Source: Doris montereyensis (taxonomy: Eukaryota; Mollusca; Gastropoda; Nudibranchia; Dorididae). From it: a DNA stretch of 64,000 bases. The position numbers and the translations under genes are program-made. The notes below the pieces were generated by a model that was given only the letters and a program-made list of their open reading frames with translations, did not search any database and was not told the DNA's origin. This document shows, piece after piece, positions 1 to 12,000 of this stretch. The stretch lies in the NCBI GenBank assembly GCA_037039925.1, contig JAXRKP010000350.1:1-64000 (forward strand), written 5' to 3'. Position 1 is the stretch's first letter, and each line of letters starts with the position of its first letter.

Positions 1-232
1 CCCGAGTATAATGTACCCTCTCCCCCGACCTGGCCCATGTAGGTGAATGAACACGTAGTCCCGACGGAGACGGACGAGGACAAAGAAAGAGGTCCCGTGT
101 GCAGATGACAACTTTCTATACACGATATCCCCGAATGTTTTCAGGAAAGTCCGCACTTAAATCCTTCCAAAACTGCCAAGATCCCATTAGTTTTAAATGT
201 AGGCAAAATCAAATCAAATCAAATCAAATCAG
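1..232 (+). repeat. Truncated tRNA-derived SINE (family T), 3' part
   Basis: The left edge matches the body of the full-length SINE at 25984-26306: both share the blocks around TAGGTGAATSRACAYSTAGT, the run AAAGAGGTCC, and GTGTGCAGAT. The tRNA-like head would lie left of the window. It ends in a short AAATC tandem tail (about 204-231), as expected for a SINE tail. Family T is my own label. Confidence 0.7.
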
Positions 233-1134
233 TAACTTTATTATTACTACACCTAATAAATCAGATGAGAAAGGGCAAGTTCAACTTTTATCAACAAATT
301 TCTCCACGCTTGAACGCTGGTATCGGTATGGATGCAATGCGATTGTTATCGGTGAAACCACGTAGAAAATATAAGATGATGTTTAAAACATCAATCTGAT
401 GAATAAAGCCACTCAATTCAGTCTTCTAGAAGCTTTCCTGACTGATGAAATATGATAAGCTAGAGAGATAAAAACGCCTTCTTTTAAAAATTTTGAATTT
501 TCAGTAATTGTCAACTAGTGTAGATCAATTCTTACTTCTTGGTCTTAGTTGTAAGTTAAACGGCGAATATCGGTAATTAAAGACATGACATCAGCAAACG
601 GTTCAGAGTGAAGGAAGACAAGCATAATATAATTAGTCTGAATGCACTGTGTGTGTGTGTGTGTGTGTGTATGTGTGTATAGGTGTGTGTGTATGTATGT
701 TCGTGTGTGTGTATGTGTGTGCCTGCCTGGTGTCTAGTGTGTCTGTATACATATTGTTCCGGTTGACAATTAAAGTACAGAATAGAGGTATTATATAATA
801 ATTTGGTGGAGCGAGACGTCTACAAAGGAGAACATGGAGAATGTTAATTATGTCTTTCTTTCCTTAGTTATTTCGCTGCTGTTTTTTCTTGGTCTCCTCT
901 TTTTCTATTTCCTTCTCTCTCTTTCCCACTTATTTTCTTTTCTTGCGTTCTCTGTATTTCGCAGGATGCAATAGGTACATAGAGCTTAAGCTTACGACAC
1001 ACTGGTATTTGATGAAAGGCAAGAAAAGAAATTTGTCACTGCAATATTATATGAGCGTGGAGAGGCCATAAATAAAAGGATAATGCACTTTACAAAAGAT
1101 ACCGGTTACATAGAGACACACCGTTTTCAATATG
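233..1134. other. Non-genic stretch with a TG microsatellite
   Basis: I see no exon here. A (TG)n tract with TATG variants runs from about 648 to 720. The short ORFs at 99-365 and 889-1071 have no recognisable motif. Confidence 0.6.
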
Positions 1135-1497
1135 AGGCGTTGTGGCTGAACCGTAGTGTTGTGAGCTGGTAGTAACGACGACACTGGTTCAAGCTCCATG
1201 GCTAGCACAGGTGGAGAGGGGGGGAGGAGAGTTTCGTAACGTTTTACTCTTTCAAAAATATTTCGCTCTTCTTTCCTCACTTAACACAGGTGCGTGAACG
1301 AGAATCGAGCTATAGGCAGAGAAAGATATTGTCAGAGCGTTAGTACGAAAAGCATATCAGGCTTGTACTGTTTGCTCTTCCGAGAGTTGAGAAGGACTTT
1401 GAATACAATTGCCTTTTTGGGGGATATATGATGTACAGGGTGCTGAGCCCGCACTTGTGCAGGATACAGATTATAAATCCATTTTTATCTTAAATAT
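1135..1497 (+). repeat. tRNA-derived SINE (family S), copy 1
   Basis: The head carries a Pol III B-box-like GGTTCAAGCTCC near 1190. The body (AGAGTTGAGAAGGACTTTGAA, then a GATGTAC block and GCACTTGTGCAGGATA) is clearly homologous to 53028-53372, in the same orientation. The end (ATAAATCCATTTTTATC) runs into an ATG microsatellite. Confidence 0.75.
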
Positions 1498-1577
1498 GAT
1501 GAGGATGATGATGATGATGATGAGGATGATGATAATGATGATGATGATGATGATGTGTGTGTGTGTATGTGTGTGTG
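1498..1577. repeat. (ATG)n / (TG)n microsatellite
   Basis: GATGATGAT-type trinucleotide tract followed by TGTGTG at the tail of the SINE. The methionine-rich 71-residue ORF over it is a by-product of the repeat. Confidence 0.9.
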
Positions 1578-1999
1578 TATTACATTCTGGCTATAACAGG
1601 TTTACCACCATGTACGGTGAATAGCAACTATGAAAAGGTGGAGTGAAATGCTATTATTTTGAACTCGCATAAAAGGGGGAATAAAAGAGGTCATGTGGGG
1701 ATTATGGGGGGGGGGGTGGGGATGCGGAGGGGAATTTAATCAGCATTGATATGATTATTCTTTGAATGGAATTTATTTGAACACCTTAATCTTATGAGTA
1801 GTGTGTTGGAAATACGGTACGGTACGGTAATCTTTTAGTCTTCTGAAAGCTGTCCAAAATATCACGCCGTTCTCAAACTCTGGACATTATCTTTTTCGTA
1901 GGAAGCCAAGTAAAACGAACATACAATTAAACAGTTAGCCGAAGGAGTTACATAGTATGAATTTTTACTTTGATTATGTCCTTTCCTTTTCACACATGG

Positions 2000-2230
2000 G
2001 GACACGATGGTCGAGTGGCTAAGAGCCATTGCACTGTGACACAAATGTACTGGCTCCAGCCCCACTTCAGGCATTTCGTTTTTTTTTCAATGGACAAGAA
2101 AGATTACCCTAATTGCTCACTTGGACAACATGGGTGGCTCCTGTTGCATTGAGCGTAAGCCTGATGATAGTCTATATTCCTTTTCTCAAGAAATTGGAAT
2201 GCGATGCGTGACACCTTTCGGTGGCCACGC
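2000..2230 (+). repeat. Degenerate tRNA-SINE-like head
   Basis: GATGGTCGAGTGGCTAAGAG resembles a tRNA Ser/Leu 5' half (A box), and GGCTCCAGCCCC stands where a degraded B box would be. It is not a functional tRNA: there is no intact acceptor stem. Confidence 0.45.
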
Positions 2231-5150
2231 GACGGCACCTATTTTTGGTTTTTTATCTCAGCATATTTTACAAAAAGGATGAGATGTAATTTCAATAAGC
2301 GCAATCAGCATGATCATTGTCATGCATAATACGGTGCTGTGCCGTTTTGTCAGCAGATAAAGGGGCCTATTTTTGTTACGAGTTCCAGTTCATTTTCTTT
2401 CTTCTCTTCCTTTCTAAATCTGTAACTTCATCCTGAAGACTCTACAGCGTTGCACATTACTTTCCTTGGATGGTATCAAAATCATGTGAATTTCTTATGT
2501 CAATGGCGATGTTGTTCCAGTGTCTCAATGTTGATAGTAAACATGAGTGTAGGCGTGTGTCTATCCTGAAGTGTAGGATCATAAATGTGAATGGTTTTTT
2601 TTTATTTGGTTGAATGTAGATGAGCAGCACAGAGAGGTAATTTACCTTTTAAAAATACAATTAATTTATCCCTCTTTCTTCTTTCATAAAGAGACCCTAG
2701 TTCTCGTTGTTTTTTTTGGTATTTGTTGTTTTCTTATAGATTTCTAGTTGATTTGCTGTATAAATTGTGTCGCCTCTCTGCTGGATTTTTTCTATTTCGA
2801 ATTTATACTTTTGCCACAGGCATCAAATATTAGTGAGCACCGCAACCAGTTTTGCGTAATGATTAAGCCCCTAACACTTGTTTTTTAAAATCTTGGACGG
2901 CCTTGATACGAAGTTGACGTCAACATAATTATTTGTTATGTCAAGAGTTGCCTTAAAGGTCTATCAAAAAGAATAAGTAGCAGTGCGATAGCAACGATCT
3001 TGCAAAAATAGCCTAATATTTTAGTCTTGTGATCTGCTGTATTCTTCATGTTCACACTGAAATCGGTGACTCCCGAAAAATCTCGCTTTAATTCGGACAG
3101 TAACGAGAGTTGGATCTAAAGTGGCCATTTTTGTTCCTCTCTTTTCATTCCCGCCTGTGTTTACTATCTATTCGGATCTTCTCGGGACAGCAAACATATA
3201 AAATTTGAAGCAAATGTTGTAGGAAAAGTTTTTCATTGTAGCTGCAGCCACCAAACGGGTCAGTTTTCAAGCTTTTTGATCTATTTTGAGCATGGTACTC
3301 TTTTGTTTACACTGGGAACATCGATCTTTTTACTCTGAACCCAGCTTTTTACACAGAACATTACTGTCCCCCTTCTTTCGGGTTCGTTTGTACTGATAGT
3401 GCTAATGACATAGGATATTGTAAGGCAGTAACTTTTAATGTCAATGACACAATCATCTTTTGTTTAATACTATTTACTTAATATATATATATAGATCTAT
3501 ATATGCCTATCTATGGAAGAGAACATTATAACGCAAATAGATCATAAAGCACACCAACAGATGAGACAAAAAGTTTTTCCAAAGTAGCAAGTCAGGGTTC
3601 ATATCCAGGTCCAATTTGGAGGCGTGGAATGTCACAACAAGATTTAACAGGCTCAATATTTGTCCATTCTTCTTGTTATTCTTTGATTTGAAAGCAACCT
3701 TGAAATGGTCATAGTCTGTATTTAACCTGACATAGCCTAGATCTAGACTCTAGATATATCTCTGGCTTTAGCTCTACTACTAACTGTTATATATCTAGGA
3801 ATAGATCTAGATTCTACATCTCTATAAAGTAGATGTAGATTTATATCTAGAAATATTCTGCATCTGCAGTATTTCATCACACAACAAACACAGATTAAGA
3901 TAGTAAGATTAAAATGTTCATTCTTCCATATGATATAAGTTTGTGTTATTGATTTAAAATTAAAATACATTAAAAAGCACAATAGAGCCTCTGTTTATGA
4001 GGAGTCAAAAGGCATAAACTCCTGAAACATCACCTGTCTGTTATCTATCAATTTTGGGGGAGTTGTCACTTATTTACCTTTATAAAGTGATAGCAGGAGG
4101 TGAAGGGTGGAAGATGGAATGCATTCCCTGTTAAAAGATAGCTCATGAGATCTACCTGCTGAATTTTCATATTCTGTCGGGTTTGTGCTTAACCTTAAAA
4201 GCCTGCCCTAAATAAAGGGCGCAGCTACAGCGTTTACTATAGCCCATATTTAGGGTCACATTGGCACTGTGGAAGCAAGAGGTCCTACAGTAGGTTGTGA
4301 CACTCAGGCTTCTTTAATGGAATTTCCACTTTCCTTACATGGTTTATGACATGGTTTGACTGTGAGTTCATAGTTAAATAACAGCCAATGAGATTACAAT
4401 TGATTTTAAGCTCATGGCTTTCCTCCCGATAGTGCTATCATTCATCAAAGTGACGCTTGCCATTCAACACACTTTGTGAGAGGTCTAAGTTGATTACACG
4501 GTCGCTGCTAATGTTTAGTCCTTAGTTTAAGTTTTCTTGTTGCAATTGTAAAGGATGGCTGGGTCGTTATCCTAGAAACTGATGGATACGGATTGAGATC
4601 TAAATCATTTTTATTGAGCGAAGGACAAACATCTATAATTTTGTAGGAGAACCGAAGAAGAACAGGATACAGTTACAATAACAACAATCCAATTCATACA
4701 TTTTATGGGTAGAAGAGCTACACTTCTGGAGTGATTAGAATAAACAACAAAGTATTACACAAGGTAACAATTATAACACCCATACAGGATACATAGTCCA
4801 TACATCCTAACAGCAATAACATCTCAATATAAATTCCTTATTCTTTCAACTTATAGAAAATGCACGTTTTATAGGTCTTGTTTCACCTGTAAACATGAAC
4901 TCATTATTCAAACTAAGTCTAAATCCTAGTTTCATCCGTTGCACACGCCGTTTTTTCATGGAAATGGCTGGGGCAACCTCACTGTAAGGTCACTTCCGGT
5001 AACACCCGCAAGCTCTACTCGGTTAAAATTAAAATAAAAGTGTTAATATTTTTGCACAAAATGTTACATGATGCTATTATTCAACTTTTAGAAGCCTAGC
5101 CTCCATGTTAAACCCTAAAACATTCACCAAGACATGACTTGAAAGTGTTC
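2231..5150. other. No gene recognised
   Basis: About 2.9 kb of AT-rich DNA. I see only a short (TA)n at 3480-3495 and a TCTAGA/AGATCT-rich patch at 3735-3855. No conserved peptide is apparent in any frame. Confidence 0.5.
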
Positions 5151-5159
5151 ATTTGAAGA

Positions 5160-5614
5160 ATTAAATTTTTTGGATAGGACACACTGAATCAGAATCAGAA
5201 TTGATAATTCGCAAAGGCATTTTGCCCATGAATGCTAATATAGTGTTACACTTCACAGTTCATATTCACACATTTTCACGTCCAAGCACACGCGAAATTG
5301 GTCAACAGATAAGCTGTTGATGACTCTATTTGGCAGGGCATTCCACTCGCAGATGGTTCGAGGGAAAAAGCTGTGTTTGTAAATATTGGTCCGTAGCTAT
5401 GATTAAGGGCACTCCTTGCCTTAGGAACTGATGTCCTGTTTGACTCGGAAGTGAATGCAACCAAATATTGTCGCCTGGTGGTTTTTAATTTATTATGCCA
5501 AATGATGACACAAGTTAGCCACAGTAGACTGAAGTAAAAAATGATCAACAGCAATAACTCACCAATAAAGACAGAACAAGTGACGTTCGGGTATAACCCT
5601 TTGTTAGACAACAA
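5160..5614 (-). mobile_element. 3' end of a non-LTR retrotransposon (LINE), broken
   Basis: On the minus strand around 5290-5380 one frame reads FFPRTICEWNALPNRVINSL, the tail typical of Jockey/CR1-type reverse transcriptase ORFs (FFPRTxxxWNxLP). The upstream part of the tail lies in other frames, so the copy is frame-damaged. Only the extreme C-terminus and 3' UTR remain; the polymerase core is absent. Confidence 0.75.
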
Positions 5615-5776
5615 ACGGTGAATATCTGTTTCCTTGCAATAGAGCCTAGCTTTAGTAGTGATTTGTGAACATTAAATTTGAAAATGCAGGAACATGGACC
5701 TTCATTACAACTGTCTTTACCAAGAAATTTCTGCTCTGTGTTTTGTCTCTAACACCAACTAGACCTATGAAGAAAG

Positions 5777-5977
<201 letters not shown>

Positions 5978-6420
5978 AATACAAGTAATAATTACGTATA
6001 CAGCATCATCCTGATCAATGCATGCACCTATTGTATTGTATTAGACCTACTACTGCTACTACATGAGTATTGTGGGGTTTTTTTAGGTTGCGCTTTGAAG
6101 TACTATACTATAGGTAGTATTATTTCAACCCTATTCACGTACTCTTGGTAGAAAGTTTGGAGCATGATTTCAACTAAGGGATTGAAGTTACTTTAATTTG
6201 AGAGAAAGGGAAGGGGGAGAGAGATATTAGAAGACTATGCCTACTACTGGTACATGAATAGTGATTTATTTTTCAAGGTCGTGTGTTAGTATTGCTATTT
6301 TAGTGTTAGTATTATTTCAGCGTTGTTCGCGCATACTCTGTAGACAGCTAAGCACTTAAACTAGGAAGTGAAGCAACTTTGATTTGGGTTTATCTAATAT
6401 TATCTGAAACTCGATTCAAA

Positions 6421-6556
6421 CTGTGGGCTGTTGGTGGGTGTAAGTAGGTTCTTCTTTCTTTACTCTTTTGTTTTCTTTCATTGTGTTTCCTCTAATTCGC
6501 TTTAGCTCACGTCATATGGTGGACGAGGTAAAATTCAATGAAACAAACAAACAAAC
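6421..6556 (+). repeat. P repeat, copy 1
   Basis: P is my label for a 110-135 bp interspersed repeat. Consensus begins GGTTGGCGGGTGCTACTGGT, continues with a pyrimidine-rich body (TCCTACTTCTTTCCTTTCAC), then CACCCTGAGATCACCGCATA, then TGGTGGATGGGGTAAATT, often ending AATGAAACAAACAA. This copy keeps the (CAAA)n tail. No Pol III boxes are evident. Confidence 0.75.
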
Positions 6557-8977
6557 AGATCCATTTGACATCAACTCCCTCTACCAATCTTGACCATAAA
6601 TGGTGATAACTCACACAAATCACATAAAGCAGGTTGCACAAAGTGGTCCATCCACATTTTTGTCAAAATTTACATGTTATATTTTTACAAGTGTTATATA
6701 CCATGTTAAAGCTTGGAACCTGGGGATTCCAGATATGTGACTTTAAGAAAGATAGCAAAGAACTGTGAGGCGAGTAAATTAGCTTTAAAAGTCATGTTTT
6801 TCAGTCAAGAGGCATAATGATAACTAAAAATTCTAGATCCAATGCCAGTGGCGCAATGTTACGTGGGCACTGCACGGGTCTGTCAACCGAGTTTCCTCTG
6901 GCGTTTATTTAAGACGAAACTGCATCTGATTTGAAGAGTTCCCTGACTTTTCCCAAGTTCTCAATAAGATGTAAATTCTGTGTTTGTGTTTCCCTGACAC
7001 TCGGCGTGGAGTCCACGGCCGGTGCCTTACTTGTTGATCAGATAAATTACGCGTTCGGATCGTGTGAACGTGTGAAAACATGTTTTTTTTGTAAAATTAC
7101 GTGATTGTACGCCTTTATACTGTCCTTATTACATGCATATCGTGTTCGCCATTCTGCTGAAACCGGTTAACTTTATGAATTGCATAACGAGTGAGGATGC
7201 GACTCAGTCTCATTTCTGATGAACGCTTCATCGGCTACATTTTTTGTCCGTGCGTCACGGGCATTCATAATGAGACAGACAAAGAAAAAATATTTCGTAA
7301 CGCCTCGACCGCATAATTTAAAAATAAACAAAAAAACATCATGATTTCTCAATAGTCTTAAACATGATGAACAACGAGAAAATAGTCAGACACGATATTA
7401 CCGTTAGTATTATATCCCAAATCGAAAAATTAATTTTTTTGTCCGATCAGCGTCAGCACAGACTGCTAAGTCATCTCATGATATTTTTACTTCCATTTAA
7501 AGTTACCTGTGAATTTTTTGGTCTTTTATGGATAAATGGCCTTAGGAATACGTTTTTCACTCCAAATCATAAAACGTCGCTTTCGATACTAATTTTACAA
7601 CATTTTTTCAGTTCTTTCCTGAGTGTTCATATTTTCTTTGTAGACCACAAATGTTACATAATAACAAAAATCTGAACCTTGCCTCACATGATCACTGCAA
7701 AAGATCAAAAAATTTAGACCTGACCAATTTTGAACAATTCTCTGTTACATAGAATTGAATAAAACAGCATAAAAGGTCAAATGGACCTCACATACCCAAA
7801 AAGTGAAAAAGGATTTATTAATAAGAGGGAAATGCTAGCGGTCTCAATTCCTGACGTTTGCATCCAAAAAATATCACAAAACACACAATTGAAAGGAAAT
7901 TTCACAATTTTATGTTTTTTATATCTGTGATGTCAAAGCCACACATAGACCAAATGTTAAGAAGATTGCACTAGACTTTTGAGAAAGATTAATTGAAGTG
8001 TTCAAGATCATTAAGTCCCATTTTTGTGAAACCTGTCATTAGTCGGTTTTTTCATGAAAGTCGATCATTTAGTCAAGATCCTGTGACTGAGCATTGACAG
8101 TTTTCACTGTAGTAGAGTATGAATTTGGAAAACTAAATGTAGGTATTATAACAGTCAGCCATGAAGAAAATTGATAAATTGGATGATCAGTAGATTAAAA
8201 CAAAATTGTTATTGTTTTAGAGTTTTTTATTCATTACTTTGTTGGGGGGGGGGTCGTGGGGAAAACATAAAATACACTAAAAATTTATTTTTTTAATTTA
8301 TTTTTTCATCTCAATACTTCTTGTGCAGCTAGGATATTATTTCATAAAAGAAATAACACAAAAAAACCATTCCAATCTTCTCACATTTTATAATAACAAT
8401 CACAGTGAGAAGGCAAAAAATGTATTTTCCTACTTCTGAGGTTTTCTGCCAGAAATGATCTTAGTATTTAACACCTTTTGAACAATATAGAAACACATTT
8501 AATGAGAAAAGATGCATGAATGCACTTGGAATCAGTTCTGATATTGCATGTAAAAATCAGTACTTTTGGCAATTGTATTCATGATGAAAACATTTTGGTA
8601 ATATATAGAACAAGCATGTTGCATCCTGGGTAATACCCAAATACATGTACTAAGCAAAGCAGTGCTAAAAGAAAGGAGGGGATATCAGGAGAAACACGTC
8701 GTCTGCTTCCCATATCAGCAATGAAAAAGTTTCTGTTTTAAAAAGGTGATATCTATATAGATTCAAAAGTTTGAAGGGGGGTTAGCTGCTGTACATATTC
8801 TCTGTTTTGTACAAGGGTATTGTAATTTAAAGATTTGTATGATGCGGGGAATCTTTGAGTCTTTTTTTCTTCTTAAATTTCTTCTTCTTTAATTGATTAT
8901 TTGTTTAAAAAAAAAGTTGTTAATGAAGCATTGACAAAGTTAATGATAACCTCTCACTTTTTCTAATTTCTTTTCAG
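6557..8977. other. Upstream region of PPP6R; no exon placed
   Basis: The first coding exon opens with a 3' splice site, so at least one non-coding 5' exon and the promoter must lie upstream, plausibly in this stretch or further left. I cannot identify a promoter. The stretch 6900-7250 looks richer in CpG than its surroundings. The ORF at 7364-7675 (103 codons) is AT-driven and unrecognised. Confidence 0.4.
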
Positions 8978-9041
8978 GTCACTATGTTTGGAAGTTTATC
9001 TCCCTCACATCACACATATTGACTCACTCCTGGATAAAGAG
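8978..9041 (+). CDS. PPP6R3: PPP6R exon 1 (first coding, start codon 8984)
   Basis: A polypyrimidine tract and TTTTCAG precede six untranslated bases and the ATG; the donor is GAG|GTTTGT. The exon encodes the family N-terminus (expected MFWKFDL, then [12 protein letters not shown]), but the start-codon frame and the HIDSLLDKE frame differ. Two single-base losses explain this: one T in the TTT run after ATG and one G after the next TTT. As written, the start-codon frame stops within the exon. Confidence 0.85.
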
Positions 9042-12000
9042 GTTTGTTTGGATTAGTTTATTTATTCTGTTAGGATTATAAAAGCTGTCTTATTTTTATG
9101 TCTTGGAAAACAAGTGTTCATAGTGAAGTGGAAATTATGCAATCCAGCTTAAGCTTTTAAAATTGGAATGTTTGTTTTTAATGAAAAGCCCAGTAACAAA
9201 CATATTTTTTGTTTGGAGAGAGGATCCTTTGAGAAAGTTCAAGAGTTAAACAAAAGAAAAAGTATTACAAGAATGCTGTTCATGATGAGAAAGAAGAATG
9301 TGAAATGTCCTCCGTATATAAAAGATATTTTTTGTTAAACTGATATTGTATGCAATCTCTCAAACTTATATCACACTGTTAGCAACAATATTCAGAGGTT
9401 TAGAAAAGCTAATATAATGTACAATCAATGAAAGAGCATAGAGTTGATATGAAGATCTACGTTTAAATGTAAAGAAAACACAAAATCAGGGATGTAGATA
9501 AATGTGAAGAAAAAGCGATAATAGAAATTGACAGAAAAGAGGTAGAGAGAGTTACGGTTAACAATTTTTAGTACGTTGGAACCAGACTAGAAGAAAGTGG
9601 CAAAACAACACCAAAAATAAGACTGAGATTGGCAATGTCAACAGTACAAAACGAATGCCATTTGGAAATGAAACAAAAATATGAGTTTTTATTATAACCA
9701 ACATATTTGCCACACTGTGGGAAGCATTGACAATAAGTAAAGAGGGCAATACAGCTTTTGAGTTGAAGGGTTACAGGAAAATAATGAGAATATCAATGAA
9801 ACACAAAATAGCAAATGATGAAGAAATACTGAGGAGCTTTAATATGAAACTTTATTCTCTCATTTGTCACATTAAGAAACAGAAGCTTAGATATTCAGAC
9901 ACCTCAAGCATCGTATTAGATCCCTGAGGTAGGCTACACTTGAAAATTGACTATAATACTAATTCTTTACTTGTGTGAATTTGGAATTGGTAAGTTTGTC
10001 ATCTATATATAATATAATAAAAATAGAGTTGGGCCATGTTGTGAAACCTTTTAGTGTCAGTGTGATCGCAACATGTCTTTTCAAGTGTGGTTGTTTTGGG
10101 GTTTTTATCCTTCTTTTTGTTCTTTTCTCAGGATGACGCTAAGGGAGTTGATGAATGGGATGACATCCTTCAAAGAATGCAAGGCTCAAAAATCGAAACT
10201 TATAGACTTGTGGTGAGCTTTCATGAATGCCTAGTAGGGTTACGCTGGATTATCAGGAAAGGATTAATAACAGTTGCATTTTTAAAAGAATGATGTTATT
10301 TGTGCTGCTTGCTTTTTCTTCCTCTTCCTTTCGTCTATATTGGAACTCTTTATTTTTGTTCCTTGAATTTTAAATTTCTCACTTTCCTTTGTGTGCAAAA
10401 ACTTTTTTATTTCTCAGTGGTTGCTGGAAGGTACTGGCAGGTTCCACTTACTTATTTTAATTCTTTCATCCATCTGGTGGGCGGTTAGCTGGGCACTACT
10501 GGTAGGCTCTACTTCTTTCATTTCCTTCTTTTACTTATCTTTCATCTTGCTCTTCCTCTTAATTCACCTTGGTGAATACATGGTAAACTTCAATGAAACA
10601 AATTATCCAACTGTCTTTTGTGGGCAGTTGGTGGGCTCTACTGATAGGTTCTCACTCTGTATTTTTATGCCTGTCTTTGCATCAGATATGGTGGATAGAG
10701 TAAAATCAAAGAGAGCGAATAAGACATTGTTGTATTGTAGCTTATCGGAAAGTCATTGTTGTGGTTTTGTCTTTCAGTCTGACATCCCAGCCCAACATGG
10801 ACGATATGGTCGAAAGCTCATCACAGTGGAACCATCAGACACCATGGAAGAAGCCCTCAGATTCAAGTGAGACATTCCTGCTTTTTTCTCTCTATTAGAA
10901 AATTGGTGTTGATTAGACACTATGCTCATTACTTTGACTGGAAGGGGGTATTTAAAAAATGAGAATTTCTATTGCCATAGATTCATTTTGAAATTGGTTT
11001 TTGATTCTGTTTCACAAATTTCATAGCAATAATATTCAGTTTCATAGATTTTTTCAATGTGGTTAACTTAGCTCTGGATGGATTTGCAAAATGTTCTTTT
11101 GGGTGTTTTTGTTTTGTTTTCTACTTCTTTGAGTTCACTCTTCCAATCTCAATGTGTATCTCTGGTTGTGAATATTTTAGGTATCCAAACACAGCGTGTG
11201 AATTGCTTCGTCCAGGCGTTTCCCAAGTCAATGACAAATTGGCCGGTGATGAGGGTCTGGTAGACAAGTTGTACGCTTTCCTAGAGGGGAGAAGCCACTA
11301 AACCCTCTCTTGGCTTCCTTCTTCAGCAAGTCATGGGTCTCCTCATCACAAAAAGTGAAATGGTAAGGTTTGGGACTTTGGTGTGACATGAAGTGGTAAA
11401 CTTTGGGACATTTAACATTTATTTCATTTTATCTCACAACATGATGCTATTGTACATTTTGATTGATTCTTGCAATGTTTTTGTGAAACAATTGTTTTTA
11501 TTCTGCTAGATATTTGAATACCTGAAAGCCAAGGATGATTTTGTCGGTAGCCTACTGTATCACATTGGCACGTCCAGCCGTCATGGACTTACTATTACGT
11601 CTCATCACCTGTATAGAGTCTGCAGAGATCAGGAGGCTGTCATTGTTGTGAGTTTATTAGCTGTAGTAGTAGCATTGCTTAGTGTTTCTTACATCGTTTT
11701 GTCTTACAAATTTACCATGTGAAAATTGATGATATGGTGACCATTTTTTGAAAAATTCATTCAGCGAACAAACTTTGTGAGATGGCATAAGTAATTTCTT
11801 AATACATATGGTGGAGTTTTGATGTAGGAAAGAGCTTTGCATAGTTGCAGAATAGGGGTTAATGTAGTTGTTTCCAACAGAAATTGTCTTTTGCCACAAA
11901 AAGTGTTCTGGTCTTTTTAATAAAAAAATTGTGGTCTCAAGTTGTAAATATTGTACAGCCAAGGGAATTAATGAATGCTCATAATTTTCATGTTTCCTTT

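Noticed and set aside
2000..2075. Possible tRNA gene (GATGGTCGAGTGGCTAAGAG...)
   Set aside because: Only the A-box half resembles a tRNA; no acceptor stem or proper T-arm. Treated as a SINE head.
7364..7675. 103-codon ORF upstream of PPP6R
   Set aside because: AT-rich, rich in Phe/Ile/Leu/Ser, no motif, no codon bias, and no splice or family support.
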